From Segetibacter sp. 3557_3 (GTDB lineage Bacteria; Bacteroidota; Bacteroidia; Chitinophagales; Chitinophagaceae): a DNA stretch of 64,000 nucleotides. The stretch covers positions 248,001-312,000 of the forward strand of contig NZ_SMSK01000005.1 of assembly GCF_004354985.1 (NCBI RefSeq), in the 5' to 3' direction. The first letter of the stretch is position 1, and each line of letters opens with the position of its first letter. The translations under genes and the position numbers were made by a program. The notes beneath the pieces are model-generated. The model worked only from the letters and a program-made list of their open reading frames with translations, was not told the origin of the DNA and did not search any database. Of the stretch, positions 10,473-19,179 are shown in pieces.

Positions 10473-10593
10473 AGTAGTTGATTTTTCGGTGAAGAAGTCA
10501 AGCATCATGCCAAATGAACGCTTGAAAGCTGCTCCGGATGATACATGTTTTGTTAAAAAATTTAAGTAACTGTAAATTGAAAATCAATGCATT

Positions 10594-10704
10594 CTAGTTG
10601 TACGCCGCACGGTCAATTGCCATGTCTTTATTCAATTTTACACCATCATAAAAGCCGGTCGAAATGCGGCCATAGTTAAGTGCAGACGAATGTTTTTGTA
10701 TCAT
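10594..10704 (-). CDS. Candidate 36-codon small ORF with own promoter
   Basis: The ORF reads ATG to TAG, starting MIQKHSSALNYGRIS and ending DRAAYN. The peptide is polar, with no signal or membrane segment. I do not recognise it. The evidence for translation is position: a full consensus promoter (TTG-N20-TAGCTTTG) ends only 8 nt before the ATG, the same spacing as at the deoxynucleoside kinase. The alternative is that this is untranslated 5' leader of the beta-barrel gene, about 120 bp downstream. Confidence 0.4.
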   Translation of the reverse strand: MIQKHSSALNYGRISTGFYDGVKLNKDMAIDRAAYN

Positions 10705-10712
10705 TTTTTTTG

Positions 10713-10743
10713 CAAAGCTAGCGCAGCCTGGCTGGCAAGGCAA
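10713..10743 (-). promoter_or_regulatory. Consensus Bacteroidota promoter (TTG-N20-TAGCTTTG)
   Basis: On the minus strand TTG (10743-10741), exactly 20 nt, then TAGCTTTG (10720-10713). This fits the primary sigma consensus of Bacteroidota in both boxes and spacing. It should drive the 36-codon ORF and/or the barrel protein gene at 10472. Confidence 0.65.
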
Positions 10744-10856
10744 CCACATAAACATGTACATCCTCGGCTGAAAACAACCACATTAGCACCTAATTAATAG
10801 ACGTTTACGACGCGTACTTCTTTCAGCCTTTGGGAAAGTTGCAGCAGGTGGTTAAA

Positions 10857-10940
10857 GCTGTTCTTTGCTGCGTATTGAACAAAAAGTACAAGAGTGCGAG
10901 GCAACGGCAGCCGCTCACCGCTTAAATGCCGGGTCCATAA
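10857..10940 (+). repeat. Dispersed intergenic repeat, copy A
   Basis: Contains TTGCTGCGTATTGAACA, AAGTACAAGAGTGCGAGGCA and AAATGCCGGGTCCATAA, shared in the same order with the copies at 31261, 60723 and, inverted, 35163 and 60521. A short hairpin (TGCTAA...TTAGCA, about 10941-10961) follows next to the phytochrome stop codon. Confidence 0.75.
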
Positions 10941-10967
10941 TGCTAAACGAAATCATTAGCAGGAGTA

Positions 10968-13232
10968 TTATTGTTGGGGAAAGTAAAGCGAGAATGTTGC
11001 TCCCTCGCCAGGCATGCCATTAGCCGTAATCAGGCCATTGTGATTTTTCATAATCTTACGGCAGAGCGCCAGGCCAATGCCGGAACCCGTATATCGATCG
11101 TTGTTGTGTAAGCGTGTAAATACGTTGAAAATGGTTTCATTGTGCTTGTTATCGAAGCCGATGCCGTTATCGCGCACATCTAGTCTATGGTATGCTGTCT
11201 GCAACCCGGTGTTAGCGGAAGGGGTTGACAAGCCGGGGTACCCGATCGTAATCACGGGAGGAACATTTTGCCGGCTGAATTTAATTGCGTTCCGAAGCAG
11301 GTTTACCAGGAGTTGTTTGAGTAAAAATGGGATGCCCTTTACGTGCGGCAATTGTTCAATAAAAATTTCTCCGTTGCTTTCGTGTAGTTCGTGAGAAAGC
11401 TCAGCGATAACCTCGTTTGCAAGGCTGTTCAGGTCGATAGCAACCTGGTTGTCCTTAATATGGCTGATTTTTGAGTAGGACATAATGTCGGCAAGCAGCC
11501 GCTGCATCCGCGATGCAGCGTCGTTCATTCTGCCAACCGTACTCAACATCTTTTCGGTGGAAATCCGGTCCTCGTCTTCAAGTATACGTGAAGCAAACAT
11601 CTGGATTTTCCTGAGTGGTTCTTTCAAGTCGTGCGTGCTGATCCAATTTACGTTTTCGAGCTCCGAGTTGGCTTCTTTTAGTTGCTCACTTAAGTTCCGG
11701 TACTTAAGTTCCTCGCGCGAAATAAATAAGGTGTAAACATGTTTTTGCAACGCATTGGCAAAGTTTGCTGCGGCGTTTATCTCAGGTTTTAGCCACTGGT
11801 TACTTTCTCCCCGTTTGGTTTCGCGCCAAAGTGCAAATGATTTCCGCGGGGACAATCCTTTTTCGTCTTTTACGATAGCCTTTGTGGGGTCACCGGCCCA
11901 GTTTACCTGCTGCAATACCTCGGGGCGAAACCAGATAATACAATTGTTTGCACCACTGCCCAGGGAGTAATAAAGAACGCCTGCTGCTATGCCAATCCAC
12001 TGTTTTGCGCCGTCAAACACATTGGAGATGTTTGCCGTAACGTAAGCTGAATTGGACTCCTGCTTATACAGGAATTCGGCCAGGGCTCTGATTGCATCCT
12101 GATCGGGAACCAGGCCGTTTGTATAAACATCGTGGCCGGCAACAAGGGCGACACCTGTGGCATTAGCAACCCTGAGCAACTCAGGTTGGGCAACAACCTC
12201 GGGCAATGTTATGTTTCCAGCGGTATCGAAACTGGTAAGTAAAGTATCAAGTTCCTTACTGACCTCTTTTGAAACATCATATTCTTCGGCAAGTTGCCGC
12301 ACATTTATCTGGGAGGTTAGAAAGTGTCCCTGCAACTGGGCAGCAATGCGGATATGCCGGCTGATATATTTTGCCGAATAATGATGACAGGTTATAAGGC
12401 CCCAGAGCTTGCCTTCGTGTATTAGTGAGATGGTGAGGGTAGCGCCAACCCCCATATTGTGCAGGTATTGTACGTGGATCGGCGATACACTACGCAGGGT
12501 TGAAATGCTAAGATCGAGATTTTTGCCCGGCTGATCGTCGATCGTAAATATCGGTACAGGGGTGTAGTTGACATCCACAATCAGGCGCAAGAGATTTCGC
12601 ACATACAGTTCACGTGCCTGCACCGGTATGTCGGTATGCGGATAGTGCAGCCCTAAAAATGGCTCAATGGTGTCAATACAACTTTCTGCAAACACTTCGC
12701 CGTTATAAGCTTCGTCGAAGCGGTAAATCATTACCCGGTCGTAACCGGTTAATGCTCTTGTTTCGTCGGCTACTGCCTGGCATAGTGACTGCAACGAATG
12801 CATGCTTTCCATATACGCAACGAAATTTTTTGTTTGCGCATATATATTGTTAATAGAATGCTGGTTGGTTGAGGCAAGCTCGAATTCGAGCACGTGCAGG
12901 TTAGCGCTTTTGTGTATTGCACATGTAAAATCCTTGTTGTTAAACGCCGGCTCCCATGGTGAAGTATAGGAATGATCGCTTGATAGATAACTTTGTAAAT
13001 TGTTGTGAAGGGGGTTGCCGAAGACTGATGCAAAAGTCTTCCCCAGCATTTGCGCTACATCGATGCCGGTAAAGTCGAACACGTTAGCACTGCAAAAATC
13101 GATGGTAAAGTGCTCATCGTGTAAAGCAAGCAGGAAGCCAAAAGGCTGTATGCTACCGGGAATATGAATGGGCTCAAGGTCGCAGTTGGTAAGGTTTACC
13201 AGGTCGCGGTTAACAATATCTTTAATGTTCAT
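10968..13232 (-). CDS. bphP: Bacteriophytochrome sensor histidine kinase
   Basis: A red/far-red photoreceptor kinase of 754 aa from the ATG at 13232, which overlaps the heme oxygenase stop by 11 bp; the frame is open further upstream but that part lies inside the previous gene. Order: PAS with biliverdin-binding Cys17 in LTNCDLEPIHIPGSIQPFG; GAF with YPHTDIPVQAREL (Asp of the PASDIP motif) and SPIHVQYLHNMG; PHY with the tongue motif PRKSFALW; HisKA with the phosphoacceptor His in NWISTHDLKEPLRK; HATPase_c with DNGIGFD and GSGIGLALC. There is no fused receiver; the partner is the response regulator two genes upstream. Confidence 0.95.
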   Translation of the reverse strand: MNIKDIVNRDLVNLTNCDLEPIHIPGSIQPFGFLLALHDEHFTIDFCSANVFDFTGIDVAQMLGKTFASVFGNPLHNNLQSYLSSDHSYTSPWEPAFNNKDFTCAIHKSANLHVLEFELASTNQHSINNIYAQTKNFVAYMESMHSLQSLCQAVADETRALTGYDRVMIYRFDEAYNGEVFAESCIDTIEPFLGLHYPHTDIPVQARELYVRNLLRLIVDVNYTPVPIFTIDDQPGKNLDLSISTLRSVSPIHVQYLHNMGVGATLTISLIHEGKLWGLITCHHYSAKYISRHIRIAAQLQGHFLTSQINVRQLAEEYDVSKEVSKELDTLLTSFDTAGNITLPEVVAQPELLRVANATGVALVAGHDVYTNGLVPDQDAIRALAEFLYKQESNSAYVTANISNVFDGAKQWIGIAAGVLYYSLGSGANNCIIWFRPEVLQQVNWAGDPTKAIVKDEKGLSPRKSFALWRETKRGESNQWLKPEINAAANFANALQKHVYTLFISREELKYRNLSEQLKEANSELENVNWISTHDLKEPLRKIQMFASRILEDEDRISTEKMLSTVGRMNDAASRMQRLLADIMSYSKISHIKDNQVAIDLNSLANEVIAELSHELHESNGEIFIEQLPHVKGIPFLLKQLLVNLLRNAIKFSRQNVPPVITIGYPGLSTPSANTGLQTAYHRLDVRDNGIGFDNKHNETIFNVFTRLHNNDRYTGSGIGLALCRKIMKNHNGLITANGMPGEGATFSLYFPQQ

Positions 13233-13851
13233 TAACCAATTGGTTTTTCTCCAGGAAATTGAATATGGATGAGAATGCAAAGCGGGCACCGGATACAGCA
13301 TCCTCTGCCCCGCGATTTAGAAGGACGTAATGGCTGAAATGCTGGAGGAAATCTTTCCATGACGCACCCGTACTTGAGCCGTTTCCCGCCAGGTAAGCGG
13401 CCCCGGTTTCTTCATCGAAACCAAGATGCCGGTTGATGTGTTTGAGTATCACTTTTCCTCCTAGTTTGGATCCTTCCATGACATAGGCAAAGCCCAGTAA
13501 AAACGACGTAGAGGTTGAGGGAAGATCCAGGTTGAAGGATATTCTTTGCCCTTGTTCCGGACAATCCAACTGTTCGATATCACGTTTGATTACCTGACCT
13601 ACGGGGATAAGCCTGTAGGGAAAGTTGGTAAGGCCCGGCAAGACAACAGCTTCGAACACCCTGTGAACCTCACCCATTATTGAAAGGTAGGTACAATAAT
13701 CTTTGGTAAGGACCCCCGGATCCATTAAAACAGCCATGTAGGGATGCGCCTCGAGAGCAGTATGGAGGTCGGCAGTACCTTGTTTGATGATACCTAAGAA
13801 TAGACGATGCGCCTCCTGCCCTCCGGCAGTATATAACTCCTGGAAATCCAT
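13222..13851 (-). CDS. bphO: Biliverdin-producing heme oxygenase
   Basis: The 209-aa helical protein resembles bacterial BphO heme oxygenases, which open heme to biliverdin IX-alpha, the chromophore of bacteriophytochromes. DLHTALEAHPYMAVL near residue 29 fits the proximal-His helix, and FLLGFAYVMEGSKLGGKVI fits the distal helix with its Gly-rich stretch. The gene lies between the response regulator (9-bp gap) and bphP (11-bp overlap), so chromophore synthesis and receptor are coupled. Confidence 0.93.
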   Translation of the reverse strand: MDFQELYTAGGQEAHRLFLGIIKQGTADLHTALEAHPYMAVLMDPGVLTKDYCTYLSIMGEVHRVFEAVVLPGLTNFPYRLIPVGQVIKRDIEQLDCPEQGQRISFNLDLPSTSTSFLLGFAYVMEGSKLGGKVILKHINRHLGFDEETGAAYLAGNGSSTGASWKDFLQHFSHYVLLNRGAEDAVSGARFAFSSIFNFLEKNQLVNEH

Positions 13852-13860
13852 ATCGATCAG

Positions 13861-14286
13861 TTAAACTCTGTAAACGTAGGTATCTTGTGTGGGCGCAAAG
13901 GTTTGCCAATCGATTGACAGGCTGTGCCGGATTACTTTTTTCAGGGAATTAAAAGAAGAAGGTTTTGGAATGTAAAGATTCGCCCCAAGTTGGCGTGTTG
14001 TATTAATTGCTTTTTCGTCGTCGCTGGTTGAAAATACGACAACAGGGAAATCTTTTAACTGCTCGGTTTCTCTAATCTCCTTTAGAATTTCATAACCGTT
14101 TCTAATCGGCATATTCAGATCCAGAAAAATAAGGTGTGGTTGTGGAGGTGGGTTCTGGAGCAAATCTATGAGCTCGCCACCAGTATTTTGTGTCCACAAT
14201 TCAATAGGTTCTGCCAATTCGTTGATTGCATCCTTGAAAATATCCTGGTCGTCAGGGTCATCATCGGTATAAAAAATCTTCATCAT
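13861..14286 (-). CDS. Single-domain response regulator (Rcp1-like)
   Basis: About 141 aa starting MMKIFYTDDDPDDQD. The frame is open 60 codons upstream, but the receiver fold begins here. Acidic pocket DDD near the N-terminus, phosphoacceptor Asp in LIFLDLNMPIRNG, Thr/Ser in VVVFSTSDD and Lys in LYIPKPSS. It has no output domain, as in Rcp1/BphR partners of phytochromes. It is the first gene of the RR-bphO-bphP operon. Confidence 0.92.
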   Translation of the reverse strand: MMKIFYTDDDPDDQDIFKDAINELAEPIELWTQNTGGELIDLLQNPPPQPHLIFLDLNMPIRNGYEILKEIRETEQLKDFPVVVFSTSDDEKAINTTRQLGANLYIPKPSSFNSLKKVIRHSLSIDWQTFAPTQDTYVYRV

Positions 14287-14472
14287 ACTATTGATGTTTT
14301 TCTTGAGGTAGGCTGTTCTGCAATTCCAAGGTCCAAATTGAAGCCCTGATGATAAGAGCTGCGGCTTTTTGCGGTCGCAGCTCAAAATATTGGTTAACAA
14401 TAAGTGTTGTGGCAAAAGTCCTGCCATCGACGCCTGCGTTATTAAAGCCAGACCGGCTTTAGTCACCAGTTT

Positions 14473-16269
14473 CTACCATAGCTTAACCACCTGCAGGCTT
14501 TCCTGTAAATCACGACAAATAAACTGCAAAACGAATGTTCCGGATTTTAGTTGACCGGGCACCGCCAAAAATACCTGGTTTCTGCCTTTTACCAGCTCTT
14601 TTAACGATGTGGCAACAACACTGCCATCAGCAGCCAGCCACCTGACCGTTACCGGTTGTTGTTGGTTGCTCGTGATTTCTGCCGTTACCTGGCCTGGCCC
14701 TAAAATTACGGTTGGGTAAACCTTGACATGTGATCCCATTTCATTTTGAAGTTTGATAACCAGGACACCCGAATAGCTTACCTGGTTATCCCGATCTATA
14801 GTTTTGAGGCGGTAATAAAGTTTGCTGTTCTTTCCGGGAGTCCTGTCCGTATAGTTGTAGTCACGTGCCGTGGTGGAAGTCCCGTTTACCGCTATTGTAC
14901 CTATCCTGCTAAACCGTTGCCCGTCGGTACTTTTTTCTATTTCGAATACCTTGTCGGTAAGAGAAGCCGTTTTCCAGGAAAGATAAACCTCATTTGTTAA
15001 CAACTGACCGCTAAACCGCAGCAACCCTGATGGCAAAGGCGAGCTGTTCATAAACGGCAGGTAGTTTACAAAGCCAAGCGATGCATTATCAGGAGTATGG
15101 AATATCCGAGCCTCGACGGCATTTGGTTCAGTTGTTCCCCAATAATTGTTTTGTGCGTAGATCGAGTCGACGGTATTATTGTACAGGTCGATAAAAGGCG
15201 TGGTTGCGTTTGTATTGCCGATGAATATGTTCTTCCCGTCATCGGTGGTATCGGTATTGGTTATGTTACCAAGTATAGGCTGTGCCCTTTGCTGTATAGT
15301 AATGCCCCAAAGGTTCCCCCTGAAAAAGTTGCCGGTTACGACACTGTTTTGGTGGCTGGTTGCGGTACCTCCTGTAAATGCGATACCGCTTCCTCCGAGG
15401 TTTGGATCATTCTGGATGTTATTGCTATCGATAACATTGTAGCTGATCAGCGTATTGATGTTTGCCCCGCCATTAAGGGATATTCCATAACGGTTATTTT
15501 TGATGAGGTTGCCGCTGATTACTGCATATACGCTCCCACCAACGGGTAAAAACCCGATTGCGCCTGCCATAAGTGGTCCGCCAACTATCCGGTTATTCAA
15601 TATTTTAACGGTGTCTGTCCCATTGCCTGTTGAACCCAGGTTTATCTGGGGAACATTCAGGTTCATGGTGTTGTTATTGGAAAAAAGGCAGCCGATAATG
15701 GTTGGTGCATTATTGATGTTTGCGCCACCGGTAACTGCTGCGCGGTGATTGTCGATGAACTGGCTGTTGGTAATCACGGGCGACGACCTGAACAGGGAGA
15801 TGGCGCCGTTACCAAAGGTAGTCTGGGCAGTGTTGTTCCTGAACACACAGCTATCTATTCGAATGTTCGAGTCGAAAAGCCAGACAGCGTTGGCGTATTC
15901 CATGGTGAGCTTCCTAAGGACAGTTGAGTGACTTGACTCTACCCTGATACCATTGAAACGCGCGGACACATCCACCGGAGTAAATATTACGCTGGATGGT
16001 GGATTGATGATTAAGGTACCGAATACGTGAAAGTGGGTTGCAGCAGCAAATTTTACCGTTGCATCAGCGAGGATCTGAAGGGTATCGGTTGCACTGATGA
16101 AGATGGTGTCGTTAACGGTATACACACCGGAAGCGAAACTAATGTTGCCGTTGGCATTGGTAACGAGGTCGGCAATGCTCCACCTTACCCCGGTACCCGG
16201 GCTAGTGTAGTTCGCGTGTGCTGCAGTTGTGGCGAAAATGAGCAGGAAAAGAAAGTAGCGTAGTCGCAT
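14473..16269 (-). CDS. Secreted parallel beta-helix protein with T9SS sorting domain
   Basis: 598 aa. A signal peptide (MRLRYFLFLLIFATTAAHA) precedes about 370 residues of right-handed beta-helix repeats rich in N-N-x-I/V motifs (ISGNLIKNNRYGISLNGG). A fibronectin-like segment follows, and the C-terminus (VKVYPTVILGPG..., LKSGTFVLQF..., VVKLW) has the pattern of type A T9SS sorting domains. It should be exported through the T9SS and attached to the surface or released; PorV is encoded at 31417. The ligand is unknown. A strong hairpin lies in its 5' region. Confidence 0.86.
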   Translation of the reverse strand: MRLRYFLFLLIFATTAAHANYTSPGTGVRWSIADLVTNANGNISFASGVYTVNDTIFISATDTLQILADATVKFAAATHFHVFGTLIINPPSSVIFTPVDVSARFNGIRVESSHSTVLRKLTMEYANAVWLFDSNIRIDSCVFRNNTAQTTFGNGAISLFRSSPVITNSQFIDNHRAAVTGGANINNAPTIIGCLFSNNNTMNLNVPQINLGSTGNGTDTVKILNNRIVGGPLMAGAIGFLPVGGSVYAVISGNLIKNNRYGISLNGGANINTLISYNVIDSNNIQNDPNLGGSGIAFTGGTATSHQNSVVTGNFFRGNLWGITIQQRAQPILGNITNTDTTDDGKNIFIGNTNATTPFIDLYNNTVDSIYAQNNYWGTTEPNAVEARIFHTPDNASLGFVNYLPFMNSSPLPSGLLRFSGQLLTNEVYLSWKTASLTDKVFEIEKSTDGQRFSRIGTIAVNGTSTTARDYNYTDRTPGKNSKLYYRLKTIDRDNQVSYSGVLVIKLQNEMGSHVKVYPTVILGPGQVTAEITSNQQQPVTVRWLAADGSVVATSLKELVKGRNQVFLAVPGQLKSGTFVLQFICRDLQESLQVVKLW

Positions 16270-16284
16270 AAACTAAGTTTTGGC

Positions 16285-16312
16285 TGGAGGGTTCAGAAAA
16301 ATGAACCCTCCA
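16285..16312. other. Perfect 11-bp hairpin between divergent genes
   Basis: TGGAGGGTTCA, GAAAAA loop, TGAACCCTCCA, flanked by TTTT and AAAA. It looks like a bidirectional terminator, but both flanking genes point away from it. A TATTTTTG -7-like box (16318-16311, minus strand) overlaps its edge, so it would form at the very 5' end of the beta-helix mRNA. Confidence 0.6.
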
Positions 16313-16415
16313 AAAATAAACTTAAAAATAAATTAAACGCGCATGCAGATCGGTAGAGAACCTGATTTGCAAGGTGGCACACTTCTTTTCGCAGGTTTGC
16401 TATAATTCTTTAATC

Positions 16416-17411
16416 ATGAAAATGTTTCCATATGCAGGTCGCCTGAAAGGCAAAATCGTAGTTATCACTGGTGCTTCAAGCGGGGTTGGCAGGGCTGCTG
16501 CGCTGGCATTTGCCCGTAGCGGGGCATCGCTTGTGCTGGCGGCCAGGCGACAAGAAGCTATTGCGCAGCTGGCTACAGAATGCAGGGAAATGGGTTCGAA
16601 TGCGATTGCTGTACCAACTGATGTAACGGATTACGAAGCCATGAAAAATCTTGCAAAAACCGCATGGAATTTCGGGGGAAAAATAGATGTTTGGGTAAAT
16701 AATGCGGGGGTACTCGCTGCCGGCAGATTTGAGGAAACCCCAATTGAAGTACACAGCAGGGTTATAGACATTAACCTCAAAGGCTATATGAATGGCGCCC
16801 ACGCTGTTATGCCTTACTTCAAAAAGCAGCAGTACGGCATACTGATAAACAATATCTCTGTTGGCGGCTGGATGCCAGTACCATATGGGGTTGGTTACAG
16901 TGCAAGTAAGTTTGGCTTGCGTGGTTATTCAGAAGCACTGCGGGGCGAATTACACAAGTGGTCCGACATACATGTGTGTGACCTTTTTCCTCCATTCCTG
17001 GATACACCTGGTATACAACATGCCGCAAATTATACCGGTGTAATACTTAAACCAGCCCCGCCGGTTTTTGACCCTCTACAGGTGGCTGTTCAAATGGTTA
17101 AACTCGCAATAGATCCAAGAAGCAGCACTGTTAGCCTGACCTCAAATTTCATCCGGCTTGCGCATGCGCTAATGCCAGGATTTACCCGGTTTGTAACTGC
17201 AAAACTGATTGAAGGTTATGTAAAGGTGGCCGATCCGGTGCCGACAACAACCGGCAACTTGTTTCAATCACCGGCATATGGTACCAGCGTACATGGCGGA
17301 TGGGATCTTCCTATGGACTCACGAAAGAAGTCACTTACTACAGCGCTCCTGGTTGGTGGAATTGCAGCTGGTTTATTGCTGCTAAAAAAGCCCGGAGCGG
17401 GTAAACAGTAG
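16416..17411 (+). CDS. SDR family NAD(P)-dependent oxidoreductase
   Basis: 331 aa from the ATG at 16416, just ahead of the conserved start (KMFPYAGRLKGKIVVITGASSGVGRA). Rossmann motif TGASSGVG, NNAG, catalytic Ser in NNISVGGWM and YSASKFG give the classical SDR dinucleotide site and Ser-Tyr-Lys triad. About 80 C-terminal residues end in a hydrophobic helix (TALLVGGIAAGLLLL), suggesting membrane association. The substrate is not predictable. The 200 bp after it show nothing until the next promoter. Confidence 0.9.
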   Translation: MKMFPYAGRLKGKIVVITGASSGVGRAAALAFARSGASLVLAARRQEAIAQLATECREMGSNAIAVPTDVTDYEAMKNLAKTAWNFGGKIDVWVNNAGVLAAGRFEETPIEVHSRVIDINLKGYMNGAHAVMPYFKKQQYGILINNISVGGWMPVPYGVGYSASKFGLRGYSEALRGELHKWSDIHVCDLFPPFLDTPGIQHAANYTGVILKPAPPVFDPLQVAVQMVKLAIDPRSSTVSLTSNFIRLAHALMPGFTRFVTAKLIEGYVKVADPVPTTTGNLFQSPAYGTSVHGGWDLPMDSRKKSLTTALLVGGIAAGLLLLKKPGAGKQ

Positions 17412-17575
17412 CCCGCATTTTACATGCGTGGCAATGCCAGGCAGTTCTAAACAAAGCCATTCAGTCCAATGATATTTTACCCCAGTCGCCATCCTACATG
17501 AGCGCTGGAACAAAATAACCCAACACCAGAGCCGGAAGCCCTGAGGGCTGCTTTTAATTGCTGGTTTTATCTGTT

Positions 17576-17583
17576 TATATTTG
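17576..17583 (+). promoter_or_regulatory. -7 promoter box of the WYL regulator
   Basis: TATATTTG matches TAnnTTTG exactly and lies 29 nt before the ATG. A TTG at 17558-17560 is only 15 nt upstream, shorter than usual. Confidence 0.5.
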
Positions 17584-17612
17584 GCTTTCGCCCTAAATAA
17601 ACAAGTCATTCC

Positions 17613-18302
17613 ATGAACAGGATCGACCGGCTCTTTGGAATAATCACCCTGCTGCAATCAAAAAAATATGTAACGGCTGATAAGATCGCTGAAAAGTTTG
17701 GAATTAGTGTTCGCACAGTGTACCGCGACATTAAGGCGATCTGCGAGCAGGGCATTCCGGTAAGCTTTGAGCAACCGAAAGGGTACTTCATCGTGCAGGG
17801 TTACTTTCTTCCACCGGTATCGTTTAATACGGAAGAGGCAAATGCACTCCTGTTGATCGAATCGATTGCAAGTGGTTTCACCGACAAGTCTATTCACGCG
17901 CATTATTCCTCTGCGCTCAATAAAATCAAAAACGTGTTGGGGACCGCCCAAAAAGAGCGGCTTGAACTGCTCAACAGCAATATCCACTTCCAGCTGCCAT
18001 CCTGCTATCAAAACAATTTTGCGTACCTAACCAAATTACAAAACGCGATTTCAGCAAAAAAGGTATTGCGACTCGAATACAGCAACAACAGCGGCGAAGT
18101 AAGTACACGGGAAGCCGAACCAATCGGGTTGGTATTTTATGCATTTAGCTGGCACCTGATTGCCTGGTGCCACAAGCGTGGTGATTATCGCGACTTCAAA
18201 GTAAGCCGTATCCGGGATATCCTAGAAACGGATGAACCATTCCGTAAAGAAGACCACATCCTGATGGGAGATTATATGAAACACCTTCCTGTTCCTTACT
18301 AG
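17613..18302 (+). CDS. YafY-type HTH/WYL-domain transcriptional regulator
   Basis: 229 aa. The N-terminal winged helix (residues 1-60; KYVTADKIAEKFGISVRTVYRDIKAI) is of the HTH_11/DeoR type. A WYL domain spans about 140-215, with EPIGLVFYAFSWHLIAWCHKRGDYRDFKVSRI. WYL domains sense ligands, often nucleic acids or small metabolites. The next gene, on the same strand after 103 bp, is a DinB-like protein that it may control. Confidence 0.92.
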   Translation: MNRIDRLFGIITLLQSKKYVTADKIAEKFGISVRTVYRDIKAICEQGIPVSFEQPKGYFIVQGYFLPPVSFNTEEANALLLIESIASGFTDKSIHAHYSSALNKIKNVLGTAQKERLELLNSNIHFQLPSCYQNNFAYLTKLQNAISAKKVLRLEYSNNSGEVSTREAEPIGLVFYAFSWHLIAWCHKRGDYRDFKVSRIRDILETDEPFRKEDHILMGDYMKHLPVPY

Positions 18303-18405
18303 CGCGTATAGGATCAATTTCAAAAAATATTTACTCCACCTTGGGCACACTGCCATAGGGCTGTCAGCGGGGGTCATTTACTTTGAAAAATAAAACCTCT
18401 AACAT

Positions 18406-18903
18406 ATGTCAATCGTTGAACTGCTATCAAAGGAACTGCACCAGGAAGCTGAGATAACCCGCAAAATGCTTGCGCGTTTACCCGAAAACAAATGGGACTG
18501 GAAGCCGCACGAAAAAAGTATGACTATGAAGAGTCTTAGCACCCATGTGGCGGAACTACCCGGGTGGATCGCCATGGCGTTGAACACGTCGGAACTTGAC
18601 TTTGCTGCCAGCAATTACGAAGCTCCCCCGATCAACGGTGCTTCGGACGTAATGAATATTTTTGAAAAGTCCCTGGGTGAGGGAACCGGTGCACTGCAAA
18701 GTGCAAAAGAAGAAGACCTGCTACCAACGTGGACGCTCCGAAACGGAGACCAGATTTATAGTGTTATGACCAAATACGAAGTCATCCGGCATTCGCTGGC
18801 ACAAATGATCCATCATCGTGCTCAACTTGGAGTTTACCTGCGCCTGCTCGATATTCCCATTCCCGGTAGCTATGGACCAAGCGCCGACGAAATGAACTTC
18901 TAA
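18406..18903 (+). CDS. DinB family protein
   Basis: 165 aa, four-helix DinB/YfiT-like fold. The putative metal ligands are in STHVAELPGWI (His near residue 47) and IRHSLAQMIHHRAQLGVYL near the C-terminus, giving the three-His pattern of the superfamily. Some members are thiol transferases (bacillithiol or mycothiol dependent); bshA is encoded 8 kb away, but any link is inference. A good terminator follows. Confidence 0.88.
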   Translation: MSIVELLSKELHQEAEITRKMLARLPENKWDWKPHEKSMTMKSLSTHVAELPGWIAMALNTSELDFAASNYEAPPINGASDVMNIFEKSLGEGTGALQSAKEEDLLPTWTLRNGDQIYSVMTKYEVIRHSLAQMIHHRAQLGVYLRLLDIPIPGSYGPSADEMNF

Positions 18904-18925
18904 ATCTTATAGTCGCCCAGTTTAA

Positions 18926-18958
18926 AAGGAAGCCTCTCACGGGGCTTCCTTTTTTTTT
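18926..18958 (+). terminator. Terminator after the DinB gene
   Basis: GGAAGCC, an 8-nt loop, GGCTTCC and nine T residues. The 220 bp from here to the GH127 start hold nothing I can support. Confidence 0.9.
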
Positions 18959-19179
18959 CCGCTACTTCAGCAATATAAGGGACCAAAAACCTGGATTAAC
19001 AATTGCCAAAATCAAATAACTATAAGTCAATAAATGAATAGTGGCTTGTTGCGCGGTTCAGTAGTTTTAGCTTTCAAATGCCACTTTATTTTCGATTGCT
19101 GTATAATTACCCATACCTGCTCTTACGTGGAAATGAAACCTGTTCCATTTTATCTTACAACTAAGTCATATTTAACCAA

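Noticed and set aside
16374-16415. Extended start of the SDR gene
   Set aside because: The extra 14 residues have no homology; the family domain begins right after the ATG at 16416.
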